From contig CAKZYA010000003.1 of assembly GCA_937883755.1 (NCBI GenBank), positions 141,319 to 205,318 on the forward strand: a DNA stretch of 64,000 bases, in the 5' to 3' direction. Position 1 is the first letter of the stretch. Every line of letters begins with the position of its first letter. The stretch comes from an uncultured Flammeovirgaceae bacterium. Its GTDB lineage: Bacteria; Bacteroidota; Bacteroidia; Cytophagales; Cyclobacteriaceae. The notes below the pieces were generated by a model, which worked only from the letters and a program-made list of their open reading frames with translations, was not told where the DNA came from and ran no database searches. Made by a program: the position numbers and the translations under genes. Of the stretch, positions 52,079 to 60,859 are shown in pieces.

Positions 52079-52798
52079 ATGCAAAACTTAGAAAATAAGG
52101 TCGCTTTAATTACCGGAGGAAGTAAAGGCATTGGTTACGGAGTAGCTGAATCTCTAATGAAAGAAGGAATGAAAGTGGCTATTACCAGTCGCTCTCAGTC
52201 CAGTGCTGATGAAGCCGCCAAAAATCTTAATCAGGCCAATAAAGGACAGGCTATAGGGCTAGAAGCCGATGTTCGAAACCTAGAATCCCAGCAGCAGGCA
52301 GTAAATAAGTTAGTAAATGAATGGGGACAGTTAGACTTATTGGTAGCTAACGCTGGTTTAGGGTATTTTGCCTCTATTGAGGATTTAACCTCTGAGCAAT
52401 GGCACGAAATGATTGATACCAACCTAACCGGAGTATTTTATAGTATTAAAGCTAGTCTGGAAGCCTTAAAAGCCTCAAAAGGTTATATCATTACGATTTC
52501 TAGTTTAGCAGGTACGAACTTCTTTGCCCAGGGAGCAGGCTACAATGCTACTAAATTTGGGCTCACTGGATTCACCCAAGCCGTGATGCTGGACTTACGT
52601 CAGTACGGTATTAAGGTGTCTACTATTATGCCGGGCTCAGTGGCTACCTACTTCAATAATCACCAGCCAAATGATGCCGATCACTGGAAAATTCAGATTG
52701 AAGATCTAGGACAGATGGTGGTGGATTTGATGCATATGCATCCTCGTACTTTACCGAGCAAAGTAGAGGTACGTCCTGCTATGCCTCCTCAACGATAG
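52079..52798 (+). CDS. Short-chain dehydrogenase/reductase
   Basis: The 239-residue cytosolic NAD(P) oxidoreductase has a cofactor loop TGGSKGIG (12-19), NAG (91-93), catalytic serine around 141-142, and Y155 and K159 in YNATK. It resembles 3-oxoacyl reductase-like SDRs, but the substrate is unknown. It is divergent from the HTCS gene and 20 bp upstream of a glycosyltransferase. Confidence 0.92.
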   Translation: MQNLENKVALITGGSKGIGYGVAESLMKEGMKVAITSRSQSSADEAAKNLNQANKGQAIGLEADVRNLESQQQAVNKLVNEWGQLDLLVANAGLGYFASIEDLTSEQWHEMIDTNLTGVFYSIKASLEALKASKGYIITISSLAGTNFFAQGAGYNATKFGLTGFTQAVMLDLRQYGIKVSTIMPGSVATYFNNHQPNDADHWKIQIEDLGQMVVDLMHMHPRTLPSKVEVRPAMPPQR

Positions 52799-52818
52799 AC
52801 GATAAAACTACTACCACA

Positions 52819-54003
52819 TTGCAGCTTATTGAAATACTTTGGTGGTTGTGCTTGCTCCTGGTTATTTACACTTACGTAGGCTATGGAATAATTCTTCGCC
52901 TTCTGGTTGATCTGAAAAGATCGAGAGAGAACCAACGTGAGGTAATTGATTATCAGGAATTCTGCCCCGAGACGACTATTGTAATTGCCGCTTACAATGA
53001 GGCTGACTTCATTGAAGAAAAGATTCAGAATACCCTTCAGCTAGACTATCCTTCGGATAAACTGCAAGTGGTAATCGTTACTGATGGTTCAACCGATGCT
53101 ACTCCCGCTATTGTTCGTCAGTACTCTGAAGTAAAACTGCTGCACCAACCGGAGCGCAGAGGAAAGATTGCCGCAGTACACCGAACGATGAAGGAGGTAA
53201 ACACGCCTATTGTCATTTTCACGGATGCTAATACCTACTTGAATCCCAAAGCTATTAGTAATATCGTTCGGCATTACCGAAACCCTCAGATTGGTGGAGT
53301 GGCAGGGGAGAAGAGAATTCATGTGGCGGAAAAAGATTCGGCTAGCGGAGCGGGTGAAGGCTTCTACTGGAAGTACGAGTCAGCCTTGAAAACCTGGGAT
53401 GCCGAACTATATTCAGTAGTAGGCGCAGCCGGAGAGCTGTTTTCTATCCGAACTGAGCTTTACGAAGATATTCTGCAGGACACCGTAATTGAGGACTTTT
53501 ATCTAACACTCAGAATTGCTCAAAAAGGCTACCGTATTGCTTATGAGCCCGATGCTTACGCGTTAGAGGGGCCTTCAGCTTCGGTGAAGGAAGAACTTAA
53601 GCGGAAAATTAGAATTGCGGCCGGAGGTATCCAGGCCATTGTTCGGCTTAAAGCCCTACTAAATATTTTTCGTTACGGTATGCTCAGCTTCCAGTATATT
53701 TCCCACCGGGTACTGCGTTGGACAGTCACTCCGTTCGCCCTGGTACTTGTGTTTATTTTGAATATTTTTCTTTTCGGTCGGAGCGAATTTTATCAGCTAA
53801 CGTTCTATGGGCAAATACTCTTTTACCTGGCTGCTTTGGTAGGCTATGCTCTTGCGAATAGATCAGTCAAGATCAAAGCCTTTTTTATTCCTTACTACTT
53901 TTTCATCATGAATTACGCCGTATTCCGAGGAATTATCCGATATGTACAAGGTCGCCAATCAGTTACCTGGGAGCGGGCTCAGCGGTCTGAGTATAAGGGT
54001 TGA
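52819..54003 (+). CDS. Membrane glycosyltransferase, family 2
   Basis: The 394-residue protein has an N-terminal membrane helix (about 5-28), a GT-A domain with TIVIAAYNEADFI (about 51-63), DGSTDATP, DXD-like FTDANTYL (about 131-138), the acceptor motif EDFYLTLRI, and a loop KRKIRIAAGG in place of the usual QxxRW, then three C-terminal membrane segments (about 300-380). It probably builds a polysaccharide or glycolipid. The proposed start is TTG at 52819, because no in-frame ATG lies before the GT domain. Confidence 0.88.
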   Translation: MQLIEILWWLCLLLVIYTYVGYGIILRLLVDLKRSRENQREVIDYQEFCPETTIVIAAYNEADFIEEKIQNTLQLDYPSDKLQVVIVTDGSTDATPAIVRQYSEVKLLHQPERRGKIAAVHRTMKEVNTPIVIFTDANTYLNPKAISNIVRHYRNPQIGGVAGEKRIHVAEKDSASGAGEGFYWKYESALKTWDAELYSVVGAAGELFSIRTELYEDILQDTVIEDFYLTLRIAQKGYRIAYEPDAYALEGPSASVKEELKRKIRIAAGGIQAIVRLKALLNIFRYGMLSFQYISHRVLRWTVTPFALVLVFILNIFLFGRSEFYQLTFYGQILFYLAALVGYALANRSVKIKAFFIPYYFFIMNYAVFRGIIRYVQGRQSVTWERAQRSEYKG

Positions 54004-54016
54004 ATGATAAAATTAG

Positions 54017-54103
54017 TGAATGAGTATATACCTAAGCATCTGCTCATTCATTCAGTAATTCACTCATTCCATCGTTCTCTCATTCTATTTTTTATTACCT
54101 TTG
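54017..54103 (+). promoter_or_regulatory. DtxR-gene upstream region: hairpin and -7 element
   Basis: TGAATGAG (54017-54024) and CTCATTCA (54043-54050) are inverted copies, and TACCTTTG (54096-54103) is a perfect -7 element only five bases before the start codon. The hairpin may end the glycosyltransferase transcript or serve as an operator. Confidence 0.45.
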
Positions 54104-54107
54104 ATTT

Positions 54108-54776
54108 ATGCCTACGGTCACTACTCACACAGTAGAAAACTATTTGAAAGCCATCTTTCATCTCTCGAGAGGACAGGCTGGGCGAGTATCTACTACGCAA
54201 ATTGCCGATCATCTGGGTGTGAAATCTTCTACAGTGACTGATATGATTCGTAAGCTAGAGGAGCAACAATGGGTAGACTATACTAAGTATCAGGGAGTAG
54301 AGCTTAACGATAAGGGCAGGAATATTGCTCTGAGTATCATCCGAAAACATCGGTTATGGGAAGTATTTTTGGTAGATACTTTAGGTTTTGCTTGGGATGA
54401 AGTTCACGAAATTGCTGAGCAGCTAGAGCATATTGAATCGGAAAAACTGGTAAACTGCCTAGATGATTTTCTGGGAAACCCTAAGGTAGATCCCCACGGT
54501 GATCCTATTCCGGATAAAGATGGGGTGATGGATGGCGGAGAGCATCGGCTACTAGCTACATTGTCAGCAGGAGAAAAAGCGGTTGTAGTGCGGGTTACTC
54601 AAGACGAACCTAGTTTTCTCAACTTTTTATCTCAGCAGGGACTTCATTTGCAAACCCAGCTTCAGGTGAGTAGTATTTTAGATTTTGATGATTCTATGAT
54701 TCTACAGGTAAATGATCGGCTAATCAATATTTCTAGTAAGGTCGCTAGTCATATCTACGTTCGTTCTATTTCATAG
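54108..54776 (+). CDS. DtxR/MntR-family metal-dependent regulator
   Basis: The 222-residue regulator senses Fe(II) or Mn(II) and represses uptake genes. It has an N-terminal winged HTH (VENYLKAIFHLS, STTQIADHLGVKSSTVTDMIRKL, about 8-50), a dimerisation/metal domain (about 70-140, with HRLWEVFLVDTLGF, EVHEIAEQLEHIES, and PHGDPIP), and a C-terminal FeoA/SH3-like domain (about 150-220). Metal-binding residues appear present. No transporter gene is beside it. Its 3' end overlaps the convergent ceramidase gene by 11 bp. Confidence 0.94.
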   Translation: MPTVTTHTVENYLKAIFHLSRGQAGRVSTTQIADHLGVKSSTVTDMIRKLEEQQWVDYTKYQGVELNDKGRNIALSIIRKHRLWEVFLVDTLGFAWDEVHEIAEQLEHIESEKLVNCLDDFLGNPKVDPHGDPIPDKDGVMDGGEHRLLATLSAGEKAVVVRVTQDEPSFLNFLSQQGLHLQTQLQVSSILDFDDSMILQVNDRLINISSKVASHIYVRSIS

Positions 54777-56088
54777 TTGATAGGTACTTATTGATGATTT
54801 CCGTGGTATAATCCCCAGTGTAAGGACCATACCAGTTGATACTGCGGGTTTCCCGGTGGTTGAGATGATAATATTCTGAAGGAATTAGATAACCAATGTA
54901 CTCGCCATTGAAGCTGGTAACAATAACTGAGTTTTCTTCTGATTCAATACGCGGATAAAGTAAGCCGGAAAAATCACCCGGAGTACCAACTAATGTGATT
55001 TCACCCAATTGTAGAAAGCTCACAGTAGGTTTTTGTCTTCCTAATATCTGTTGAAACCAAGATGGGCGTACTCGCCAGTTAGAGGTAATCCGCAACTGAG
55101 CTTCGCCAAGTGGTAACTCAATTTCAGAAAAACTATGTTGGTCTGCCGAATCATACGCTACACCATCAATTGCTTGAAGTAGGGGCGTAGCTAAACGATT
55201 CGCATAAGTCTGAAGTTTTTGGTAAGAAAATACTCCTGGTTTGTGCGGGCTGTGACTGCCTACTGCCCCGGCAGCAAACAGGGCAAAATCAACCGATTGG
55301 CTAGCCTCTAATTGTCGTACTAGCTCGCCCGGATAGTCGGCAGAAAGATCTTTAGATTTAGAAGTAACAAAGGTTGCGTGCGCCGAAAAACTGCTGAGAA
55401 TTGCCTGACTACTATCTTGTCGACGAAAATAAATTGCTCGTAAAAAAGGTTCTACTTCTCCATTTTTTATCAACCGGTTATTCACCAGCGAGTCTAGGTT
55501 GAACTGGGCGTAAGCAATTGTGCTGGGCAAAGCTTGCTGGTAGGCATCCTGAAGCGAGGCTATGGTTTTGTTGACTAGTGATTGTACTAAATCATCATCA
55601 TGCCAACCAGAAATAATCTCTCGGCCTAACCCTTGTTCCCAACCTCCGTAGCCCTTGTGAGTATGAGTGGCACTGAAGTAAAGATGATCAATATCTGAGC
55701 CAGTTAATGCAGTTTGAACTTGCCGCACTACTAGCGGTGGAGCTAGCATTAAGTCGTAAGTAACTAATCCAATTGTAAGTGTATCTAATTGGAAGACCAG
55801 TGATCGTACCCACAGTGAGTCGTGTACTTGCTGATAGTTTCCTTTCCAACCATACCCCATCAGGTGAGTGGGTTGACTGGGCGTGATGTTACGTTTTCCC
55901 CACCCCACTTTAAATACGCCGTCTTTGGCAAGAGCAGTTTGGTTGTTATCAAGCTGCTTAAGAGCTAGTGCATAATAGGGTTGTTGGGAAAGAGGAAGAT
56001 GATCTACTCGCTTAAAGAAGGTAATAAATACCACCAGGCTTGCGAGTACGATGCCACCTATTACTTTGATAACTTTTTGCCCGGACAT
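54766..56088 (-). CDS. Neutral/alkaline ceramidase family protein
   Basis: The 440-residue protein has an N-terminal membrane anchor (about 7-25) and the neutral ceramidase N-terminal domain: VGWGKRNITPSQPTHLMGYG (about 62-81), the LYFSATHTHKGYGGW metal-binding segment (about 136-150), and SFSAHATFVTSKSKDLSADYPG. The histidines expected to bind the catalytic zinc are in place. The C-terminal immunoglobulin-like domain of larger ceramidases is missing. Many Bacteroidota make sphingolipids, so a ceramide substrate is plausible but not shown. It is last in a run with a glycosyltransferase and a protein of unknown function. Confidence 0.8.
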   Translation of the reverse strand: MSGQKVIKVIGGIVLASLVVFITFFKRVDHLPLSQQPYYALALKQLDNNQTALAKDGVFKVGWGKRNITPSQPTHLMGYGWKGNYQQVHDSLWVRSLVFQLDTLTIGLVTYDLMLAPPLVVRQVQTALTGSDIDHLYFSATHTHKGYGGWEQGLGREIISGWHDDDLVQSLVNKTIASLQDAYQQALPSTIAYAQFNLDSLVNNRLIKNGEVEPFLRAIYFRRQDSSQAILSSFSAHATFVTSKSKDLSADYPGELVRQLEASQSVDFALFAAGAVGSHSPHKPGVFSYQKLQTYANRLATPLLQAIDGVAYDSADQHSFSEIELPLGEAQLRITSNWRVRPSWFQQILGRQKPTVSFLQLGEITLVGTPGDFSGLLYPRIESEENSVIVTSFNGEYIGYLIPSEYYHLNHRETRSINWYGPYTGDYTTEIINKYLSTMK

Positions 56089-56115
56089 TCAGCAAAAGTA
56101 AGTAAATAGCTTGCT

Positions 56116-56643
56116 TTATCCGGTCTGGAGGGTAGAAACTTTAGGTTGAGGAAGAATATCAGTATTTAGGTGCAAACCGTAATCATTGAGCAGTAAACTC
56201 ATCGCAATGGATAAGTGTAGATACTGCTTTTCATTCACTCTCAGGTGAATAGGATATTCTTTAATTAGCATCAGACTAGATTGTACCGACATGATGGCAA
56301 TCTGGCAGCCATTCTGAGATATGATGCTCTTAGAGCCCCCTAATCGATAAACCTCTACTTTCTCATCAGTTGATTCACATATCCAGTACCCAGCCTGCAC
56401 AAGGCGAATATTTGTTACTGGCCGATTAGCTTCCTCAAATAAGTAATTGGAAGAAATGGTTGACTGTTTTTTCAGCGAAAATATAATCTGCCCCTTCAGA
56501 TCTTTAGCTATTTGCCGGTGCCAACGAAAGCCAAAGGGGCGAGCAATTTTAAGGTATAGTTCATCCTCAACCCGCACCTGACGGGCTGCCCAGGGCCAAG
56601 ACGACTTTCTACTGACAGTTACATTATGAGGATAAGTAGACAT
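56116..56643 (-). CDS. Protein of unknown function between glycosyltransferase and ceramidase genes
   Basis: The 175-residue protein has no signal peptide or membrane segment. Its strand-rich pattern (ELYLKIARPFGFRWHRQIA, GQIIFSLKK, YWICEST) faintly recalls tubby/LURP-type barrels, but I do not recognise it. It is 27 bp upstream of the ceramidase gene and 54 bp downstream of the glycosyltransferase gene, so all three are likely co-transcribed. Confidence 0.55.
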   Translation of the reverse strand: MSTYPHNVTVSRKSSWPWAARQVRVEDELYLKIARPFGFRWHRQIAKDLKGQIIFSLKKQSTISSNYLFEEANRPVTNIRLVQAGYWICESTDEKVEVYRLGGSKSIISQNGCQIAIMSVQSSLMLIKEYPIHLRVNEKQYLHLSIAMSLLLNDYGLHLNTDILPQPKVSTLQTG

Positions 56644-56697
56644 TACGCTATTCTATTGAAATAATTCAAACAAATCTCGTAAAAAATTATTGCTATT

Positions 56698-57978
56698 TCA
56701 ACGTTTTTGCCGATCCAGCGCTCGGTACTGTTTAAGTAAGGCTTCGGCAGTTAGTGATCGGCTTGTTTTCAAGATACAAAGTTTTTTCAATAACCTAAAA
56801 CTGGCCTCTTCTGATGAAATTAACGGATAAAAATGATCTCGGGTAGCGTGAATGTACTTAAGTACCCGAAAACCATTCCACCAGGCAAAAAATTGCTGTC
56901 GAAATACTGGCCAGGAGCGAGTATTGGCTTGTAAATGAGCCCAAACTTGCTCGAAATCATAGCTTTGAATAAAATATTGGATAGACTCCGGTAATAATTT
57001 AGCCTGTATCTGAGGCCAGGTATTATGATTCTGATACCAGTGAGGAATTTGAGTAAAGAACGTTTTTAAGTCCTCAAATGACTGAGGATGATAAAGATTA
57101 CGGTGCGGGCTTGAGTTATCAAGCCAATCCATCTGTGCTTTACCCGTTCCGAAGGGTACCCGGTCGGAAGTTCGAGCTGATGGATAAACAGTTGTATCAG
57201 TAATTTCAAGAACATTACCTAATGCACCTGCTTTATGCAAAAAGTAAAAATCTTCTCCGGCTTTGCGACGGTTCATGCCTCCACTCAAAGCGTAAGTAGA
57301 AGCCCGACAGCCCATACAAGAACCCACCGTATGGAATGCATGAGGAAATCCAGCGTAACGTAAGCCATTAATATAGTACCGCAAAAATAGTTCGTAGTAT
57401 ATGATTCCTTGCCGTAGTTCAGGCTGCCTAATTTGATCTAAATCGTGTTCAAAATAAGTGGTAACTACTGAGGGGGTTTTGGTGAGATATTGATCTTCAA
57501 TGGTTTGCAAATAATCTGCGGATACAGTACAGTCAGCATCGAGGTTCATAATTAGCCCGTCGTAGCCAATAGTAGCAAAGCGATATAGAGCCTCATCCAT
57601 GCCAATTTTACGAGCTAATCCTACTCCCGCATGTTTAGGAGGTAGGTCATCTACATGGATAATTTTACAGGCAAGAAAGTGAGGTTGTTCCTGCTCGATC
57701 CACTGTTTAATTTGTAACTCACTTTTTTTATTCTGCTGAATTGTGGTTTTATCATCTTTTGAGCTACTATTGATCACTATTAGTATCTCTACTGGAAACC
57801 TGGGCGGAGCGTTGCGAGCTAAGGAAGCTAAAGTACCGACGACATGAGATTCATTATAGCACGGAATTACCCAGATAATTTTAGTATCAGGGTGGGGTAG
57901 AGAGGGTAACTGAGGAGGACGGGATATAAATCTTTTGAAGTATATTTGGCTAATCTGCTCAATACTTGGTTGGGACAT
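56698..57978 (-). CDS. Glycosyltransferase, family 2
   Basis: The 426-residue protein has a GT-A domain: IIWVIPCYNESHVVGTLASL (about 29-48), VIVINSSSKDD-like segment, LDADCTVSADYL (about 149-160, with the DxD), and GSCMGCRASTYALSGGMNRRKAGEDFYFLHK as acceptor region (about 216-246). No clear membrane segments are seen. The sugar and acceptor are unknown. It may be transcribed from the promoter at 58005-58033. Confidence 0.82.
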   Translation of the reverse strand: MSQPSIEQISQIYFKRFISRPPQLPSLPHPDTKIIWVIPCYNESHVVGTLASLARNAPPRFPVEILIVINSSSKDDKTTIQQNKKSELQIKQWIEQEQPHFLACKIIHVDDLPPKHAGVGLARKIGMDEALYRFATIGYDGLIMNLDADCTVSADYLQTIEDQYLTKTPSVVTTYFEHDLDQIRQPELRQGIIYYELFLRYYINGLRYAGFPHAFHTVGSCMGCRASTYALSGGMNRRKAGEDFYFLHKAGALGNVLEITDTTVYPSARTSDRVPFGTGKAQMDWLDNSSPHRNLYHPQSFEDLKTFFTQIPHWYQNHNTWPQIQAKLLPESIQYFIQSYDFEQVWAHLQANTRSWPVFRQQFFAWWNGFRVLKYIHATRDHFYPLISSEEASFRLLKKLCILKTSRSLTAEALLKQYRALDRQKR

Positions 57979-58004
57979 ATACAGATGAGTTGTTGCTAGT
58001 CTAG

Positions 58005-58033
58005 CAAAACTAGTTCTAGTTGGTAAATTTCAA
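58005..58033 (-). promoter_or_regulatory. Promoter for the glycosyltransferase-ceramidase run
   Basis: On the minus strand there is TTG (58033-58031), an 18-bp spacer and TAGTTTTG (58012-58005), 27 bp before the start codon. The spacer is slightly short for the consensus. Confidence 0.45.
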
Positions 58034-58052
58034 TACAAATTCAAAATAGAAT

Positions 58053-58643
58053 ATGGTGCAACATAAAGTTGAATTATCAGTGGCCTCGAGTCAGGCCTGG
58101 CTAGAAACGGTAATAAATGATTTTGATAGCTTCCTGCAAGACCACGCTGATTGTGAACGTAAAGCCTCGGCTATGGCAATGAGCTTCGTAGCCAAGTACC
58201 CTGAACGGCACGAAATTATTCCTGAACTGATTGAGACGGGTATTGAAGAACTGGAACACTTTCAGCAAGTCTACCACCTCATGCAAAAAAGAGGGGTTTC
58301 CTTAGCTGCTGAGATGGCACCGGATCTTTACATTAAGCAATTGATGGCTTTAGGGCACGGTGGCACTCCTCAAACCCGCTTTCGCGACCGATTGCTATTG
58401 GCTTCGCTGATTGAATGTCGGGGGTGTGAGCGGTTTAAGATGGTAAGTGAAGCAATAGGAGGCGCTGAATTGCAACGCTTTTATAAGCTGCTCTGGGCTT
58501 CCGAAGCTAAGCACAGCCACATATTCATTCATATGGCTCTGCGCTATTTTGATGAAGAAGAAGTACTCAATCGATTGGATGAGCTTATTGATGCTGAGGG
58601 GAAAATTGTTAAAGAACTACCTTTAAAAGCAGCTTTACACTGA
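58053..58643 (+). CDS. miaE: tRNA 2-methylthio-N6-isopentenyladenosine-37 hydroxylase (MiaE)
   Basis: This diiron enzyme hydroxylates the isopentenyl group of ms2i6A37 in tRNA, using O2. The 196-residue ferritin-like four-helix protein shows the metal-ligand pairs in DHADCERKASAMAM, EELEHFQQVYHLM, LLASLIECRGCERF and WASEAKHSHIF. The length is normal for the short form. It is divergent from the glycosyltransferase gene and ends 4 bp before a convergent small gene. Confidence 0.94.
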   Translation: MVQHKVELSVASSQAWLETVINDFDSFLQDHADCERKASAMAMSFVAKYPERHEIIPELIETGIEELEHFQQVYHLMQKRGVSLAAEMAPDLYIKQLMALGHGGTPQTRFRDRLLLASLIECRGCERFKMVSEAIGGAELQRFYKLLWASEAKHSHIFIHMALRYFDEEEVLNRLDELIDAEGKIVKELPLKAALH

Positions 58644-58647
58644 TGCG

Positions 58648-58923
58648 CTATTTACTAAATAACCCTTCTAGTGTAGCTGGTATACTTTCATCCGTTACAT
58701 TCGCCTGTTTAAAGTTAACGTTAGTATCGTTAATGTAGCACCAAGTCTCTTGCACTTTTCCTTGCTGAATCGTAGTAATCAATACTGCTTCGCGATCTAG
58801 TGCAGGATGAAGATTTTTCTGTTTACTTTGGTAAGTCTCTTGCTCGGCTTTAGAAAAAAGATAAACGGACAGAACAAAAAGTATTAATATGCAAAAAACA
58901 AGTACAGTAGTAACCATATACAT
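58648..58923 (-). CDS. Small membrane protein of unknown function
   Basis: The 91-residue protein has one N-terminal membrane segment (about 4-24) and a polar domain of about 65 residues. No family was recognised. A well-formed promoter at 59003-59034, 80 bp upstream, supports it as a real gene. Confidence 0.65.
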   Translation of the reverse strand: MYMVTTVLVFCILILFVLSVYLFSKAEQETYQSKQKNLHPALDREAVLITTIQQGKVQETWCYINDTNVNFKQANVTDESIPATLEGLFSK

Positions 58924-59002
58924 AGCGATTAGTTAGTTTTTAAAGGTAGTCACTAGCCTAACGATAAGCTAATATAGTATTACTTTAGAACTTACATAAT
59001 AA

Positions 59003-59034
59003 CAAAGTTACTAGTAGAGTTCATTTGCTGCAAT
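59003..59034 (-). promoter_or_regulatory. Promoter for the small membrane protein gene
   Basis: On the minus strand there is ATTG (59034-59031), an exact 20-bp spacer and TAACTTTG (59010-59003), a full match to the Bacteroidota consensus. Confidence 0.75.
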
Positions 59035-59468
59035 AATCTATAAATTATACTATTCTAACATTATTGGGTTTTATTAGCTGCAACATAATTTATTGTTTCT
59101 CCAGTCTGAAATTCGAAAATATTAAAACGAACTATTAAAACATACACTAATATTAAAGAATCGGAACCAAGCCACTGATTAAAAGGAGGGCAATTGGATG
59201 ATTTTACTGTACCTGGTATTCGGTTGAAGGGCTTAATTGCAGGGCGACTCTTAACTGATTGTCATTGCGGTTGGGTGAGGGTAGATTTTGGCTAATGGCT
59301 GCGTAAGGTTGAAAAATTCCATGAGGTATTTATTCCTGATACTACGTTTCCCCTTTCCATTCTAACCTTATCACTCCTGATTTTCACGTATTTCTGATGA
59401 TGAGCCATCTATTGACCACATTCAAATTTTTAGTAAATTCCCCAAAATCTAAATTACCTAATCTAGTT
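59035..59468. other. Intergenic region upstream of the M20 amidohydrolase
   Basis: No gene was recognised in this stretch. A weak promoter-like pair, TTG at 59259-59261 and TAGATTTTG at 59282-59290, points to the amidohydrolase but does not match the consensus exactly. Confidence 0.4.
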
Positions 59469-60782
59469 ATGATAAGATACTTATTACTATTGGTCACTAG
59501 TGTTGCATTATTTTCCCCTTCATTCGCTCAAGATTTAAAGTCACAAATTGATGAGCAAGCTCAGGCTTTGGAAGAACAAGTAGTTGCCTGGCGACGTGAT
59601 ATTCACCAATATCCTGAACTCTCTAACCGCGAATTCCGCACGGCAGAAAAAGTAGCCGAACACCTGAAGTCGCTAGATATAGAAATAACCACCAAAGTAG
59701 CTCACACTGGAGTAGTTGGTGTTTTAAAGGGAGGACAGCCCGGACCTGTGGTGGCTTTACGAGCTGATATGGATGCGCTGCCAGTTACCGAACGGGTAGA
59801 TATTCCTTATGCCTCTAAAGAAATTGGCGAGTACAATGGCGAAGAAGTAGGAGTGATGCATGCCTGTGGTCACGATACCCACGTAGCTATTTTAATGGGA
59901 GCAGTTCAGGTGTTGAGCGATATGCGGGCTGATTTGAAAGGAACCGTGAAATTCATTTTTCAACCAGCCGAAGAGGGAGCTCCAAATGGAGAAGAAGGCG
60001 GTGCTGAACTTATGGTGAGAGAGGGAGTACTTACTTCACCTAACGTAGATGTGATTTTCGGTTTACATATCAACTCTAAAACGGAAGTTAATACTATTGG
60101 CTACCGACCGGAAGGAACAATGGCAGGCGTTGATCGGCTTGAAATTAAAATTAAAGGCGCCCAAACCCACGGTGCGTATCCTTGGGCAGGAGTTGACCCA
60201 ATTGTGACAGCCTCTCAGATTGTACTAGGTTTACAAACCATCGTCAGTCGTAATCTGGAAATTATCAAAGCACCGGCGGTAGTCACTATTGGTAAAATTG
60301 ACGGTGGAGTACGCAGTAATATCATTCCTGAAGAGGTTTCCATGATCGGAACGATTCGCTCCCTTGATCCTGAAATGCAAGATAAAATTCACCGGCGTAT
60401 TCGCGAAATTGCTACCAATATTGGTGAAAGTGCTGGGGCTGAAGTTGAGGTGATCATCAATAAAGGTTACCCAGTAACCTACAATGATCCTAAGCTTACT
60501 GCTCAAATGGTGGGCACTTTACAAGAAGTGGCGGGTGAAGACAATGTGTTTTTACGTTATCCGGTCACTGGTGCTGAAGATTTTTCATTTTTTGCTCAGG
60601 AGGTACCTGGCTTTTTCTTCTTTTTAGGTGGAATGCCCGCTGGCATGAATCCTGAAGAAGCTGCGCCCCACCATACACCTGACTTCTTTATTGACGATAG
60701 CGGACTAACGTTAGGGGTACGAGCCTTGAGCCGCCTTACCGTCGATTATATGGATCAATATGAGCCTGAGATGGGTAAATAA
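59469..60782 (+). CDS. Exported M20-family amidohydrolase (N-acyl-amino-acid hydrolase type)
   Basis: This 437-residue zinc peptidase-like enzyme removes acyl groups from amino acids or cleaves related amides. ATG at 59469 gives a signal peptide (about 1-20, SPSFAQ), so it is periplasmic or outside. M20D motifs are VVALRADMDALP (about 93-104), MHACGHDTHVAILMG (about 130-144), FQPAEEGAPNGEEGGAELM (about 168-186), and a C-terminal H-D-F motif. The lid domain (about 215-330) is intact. The substrate is unknown. A more distal ATG at 59397 is possible but would bury the signal peptide. Confidence 0.92.
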   Translation: MIRYLLLLVTSVALFSPSFAQDLKSQIDEQAQALEEQVVAWRRDIHQYPELSNREFRTAEKVAEHLKSLDIEITTKVAHTGVVGVLKGGQPGPVVALRADMDALPVTERVDIPYASKEIGEYNGEEVGVMHACGHDTHVAILMGAVQVLSDMRADLKGTVKFIFQPAEEGAPNGEEGGAELMVREGVLTSPNVDVIFGLHINSKTEVNTIGYRPEGTMAGVDRLEIKIKGAQTHGAYPWAGVDPIVTASQIVLGLQTIVSRNLEIIKAPAVVTIGKIDGGVRSNIIPEEVSMIGTIRSLDPEMQDKIHRRIREIATNIGESAGAEVEVIINKGYPVTYNDPKLTAQMVGTLQEVAGEDNVFLRYPVTGAEDFSFFAQEVPGFFFFLGGMPAGMNPEEAAPHHTPDFFIDDSGLTLGVRALSRLTVDYMDQYEPEMGK

Positions 60783-60859
60783 GCGATGTTAGTCAGAAAG
60801 ATATTCTTGAAGTGAAGATTTTGCTTACTTTACCAAACTACTACAACTAATTAAGCTAT

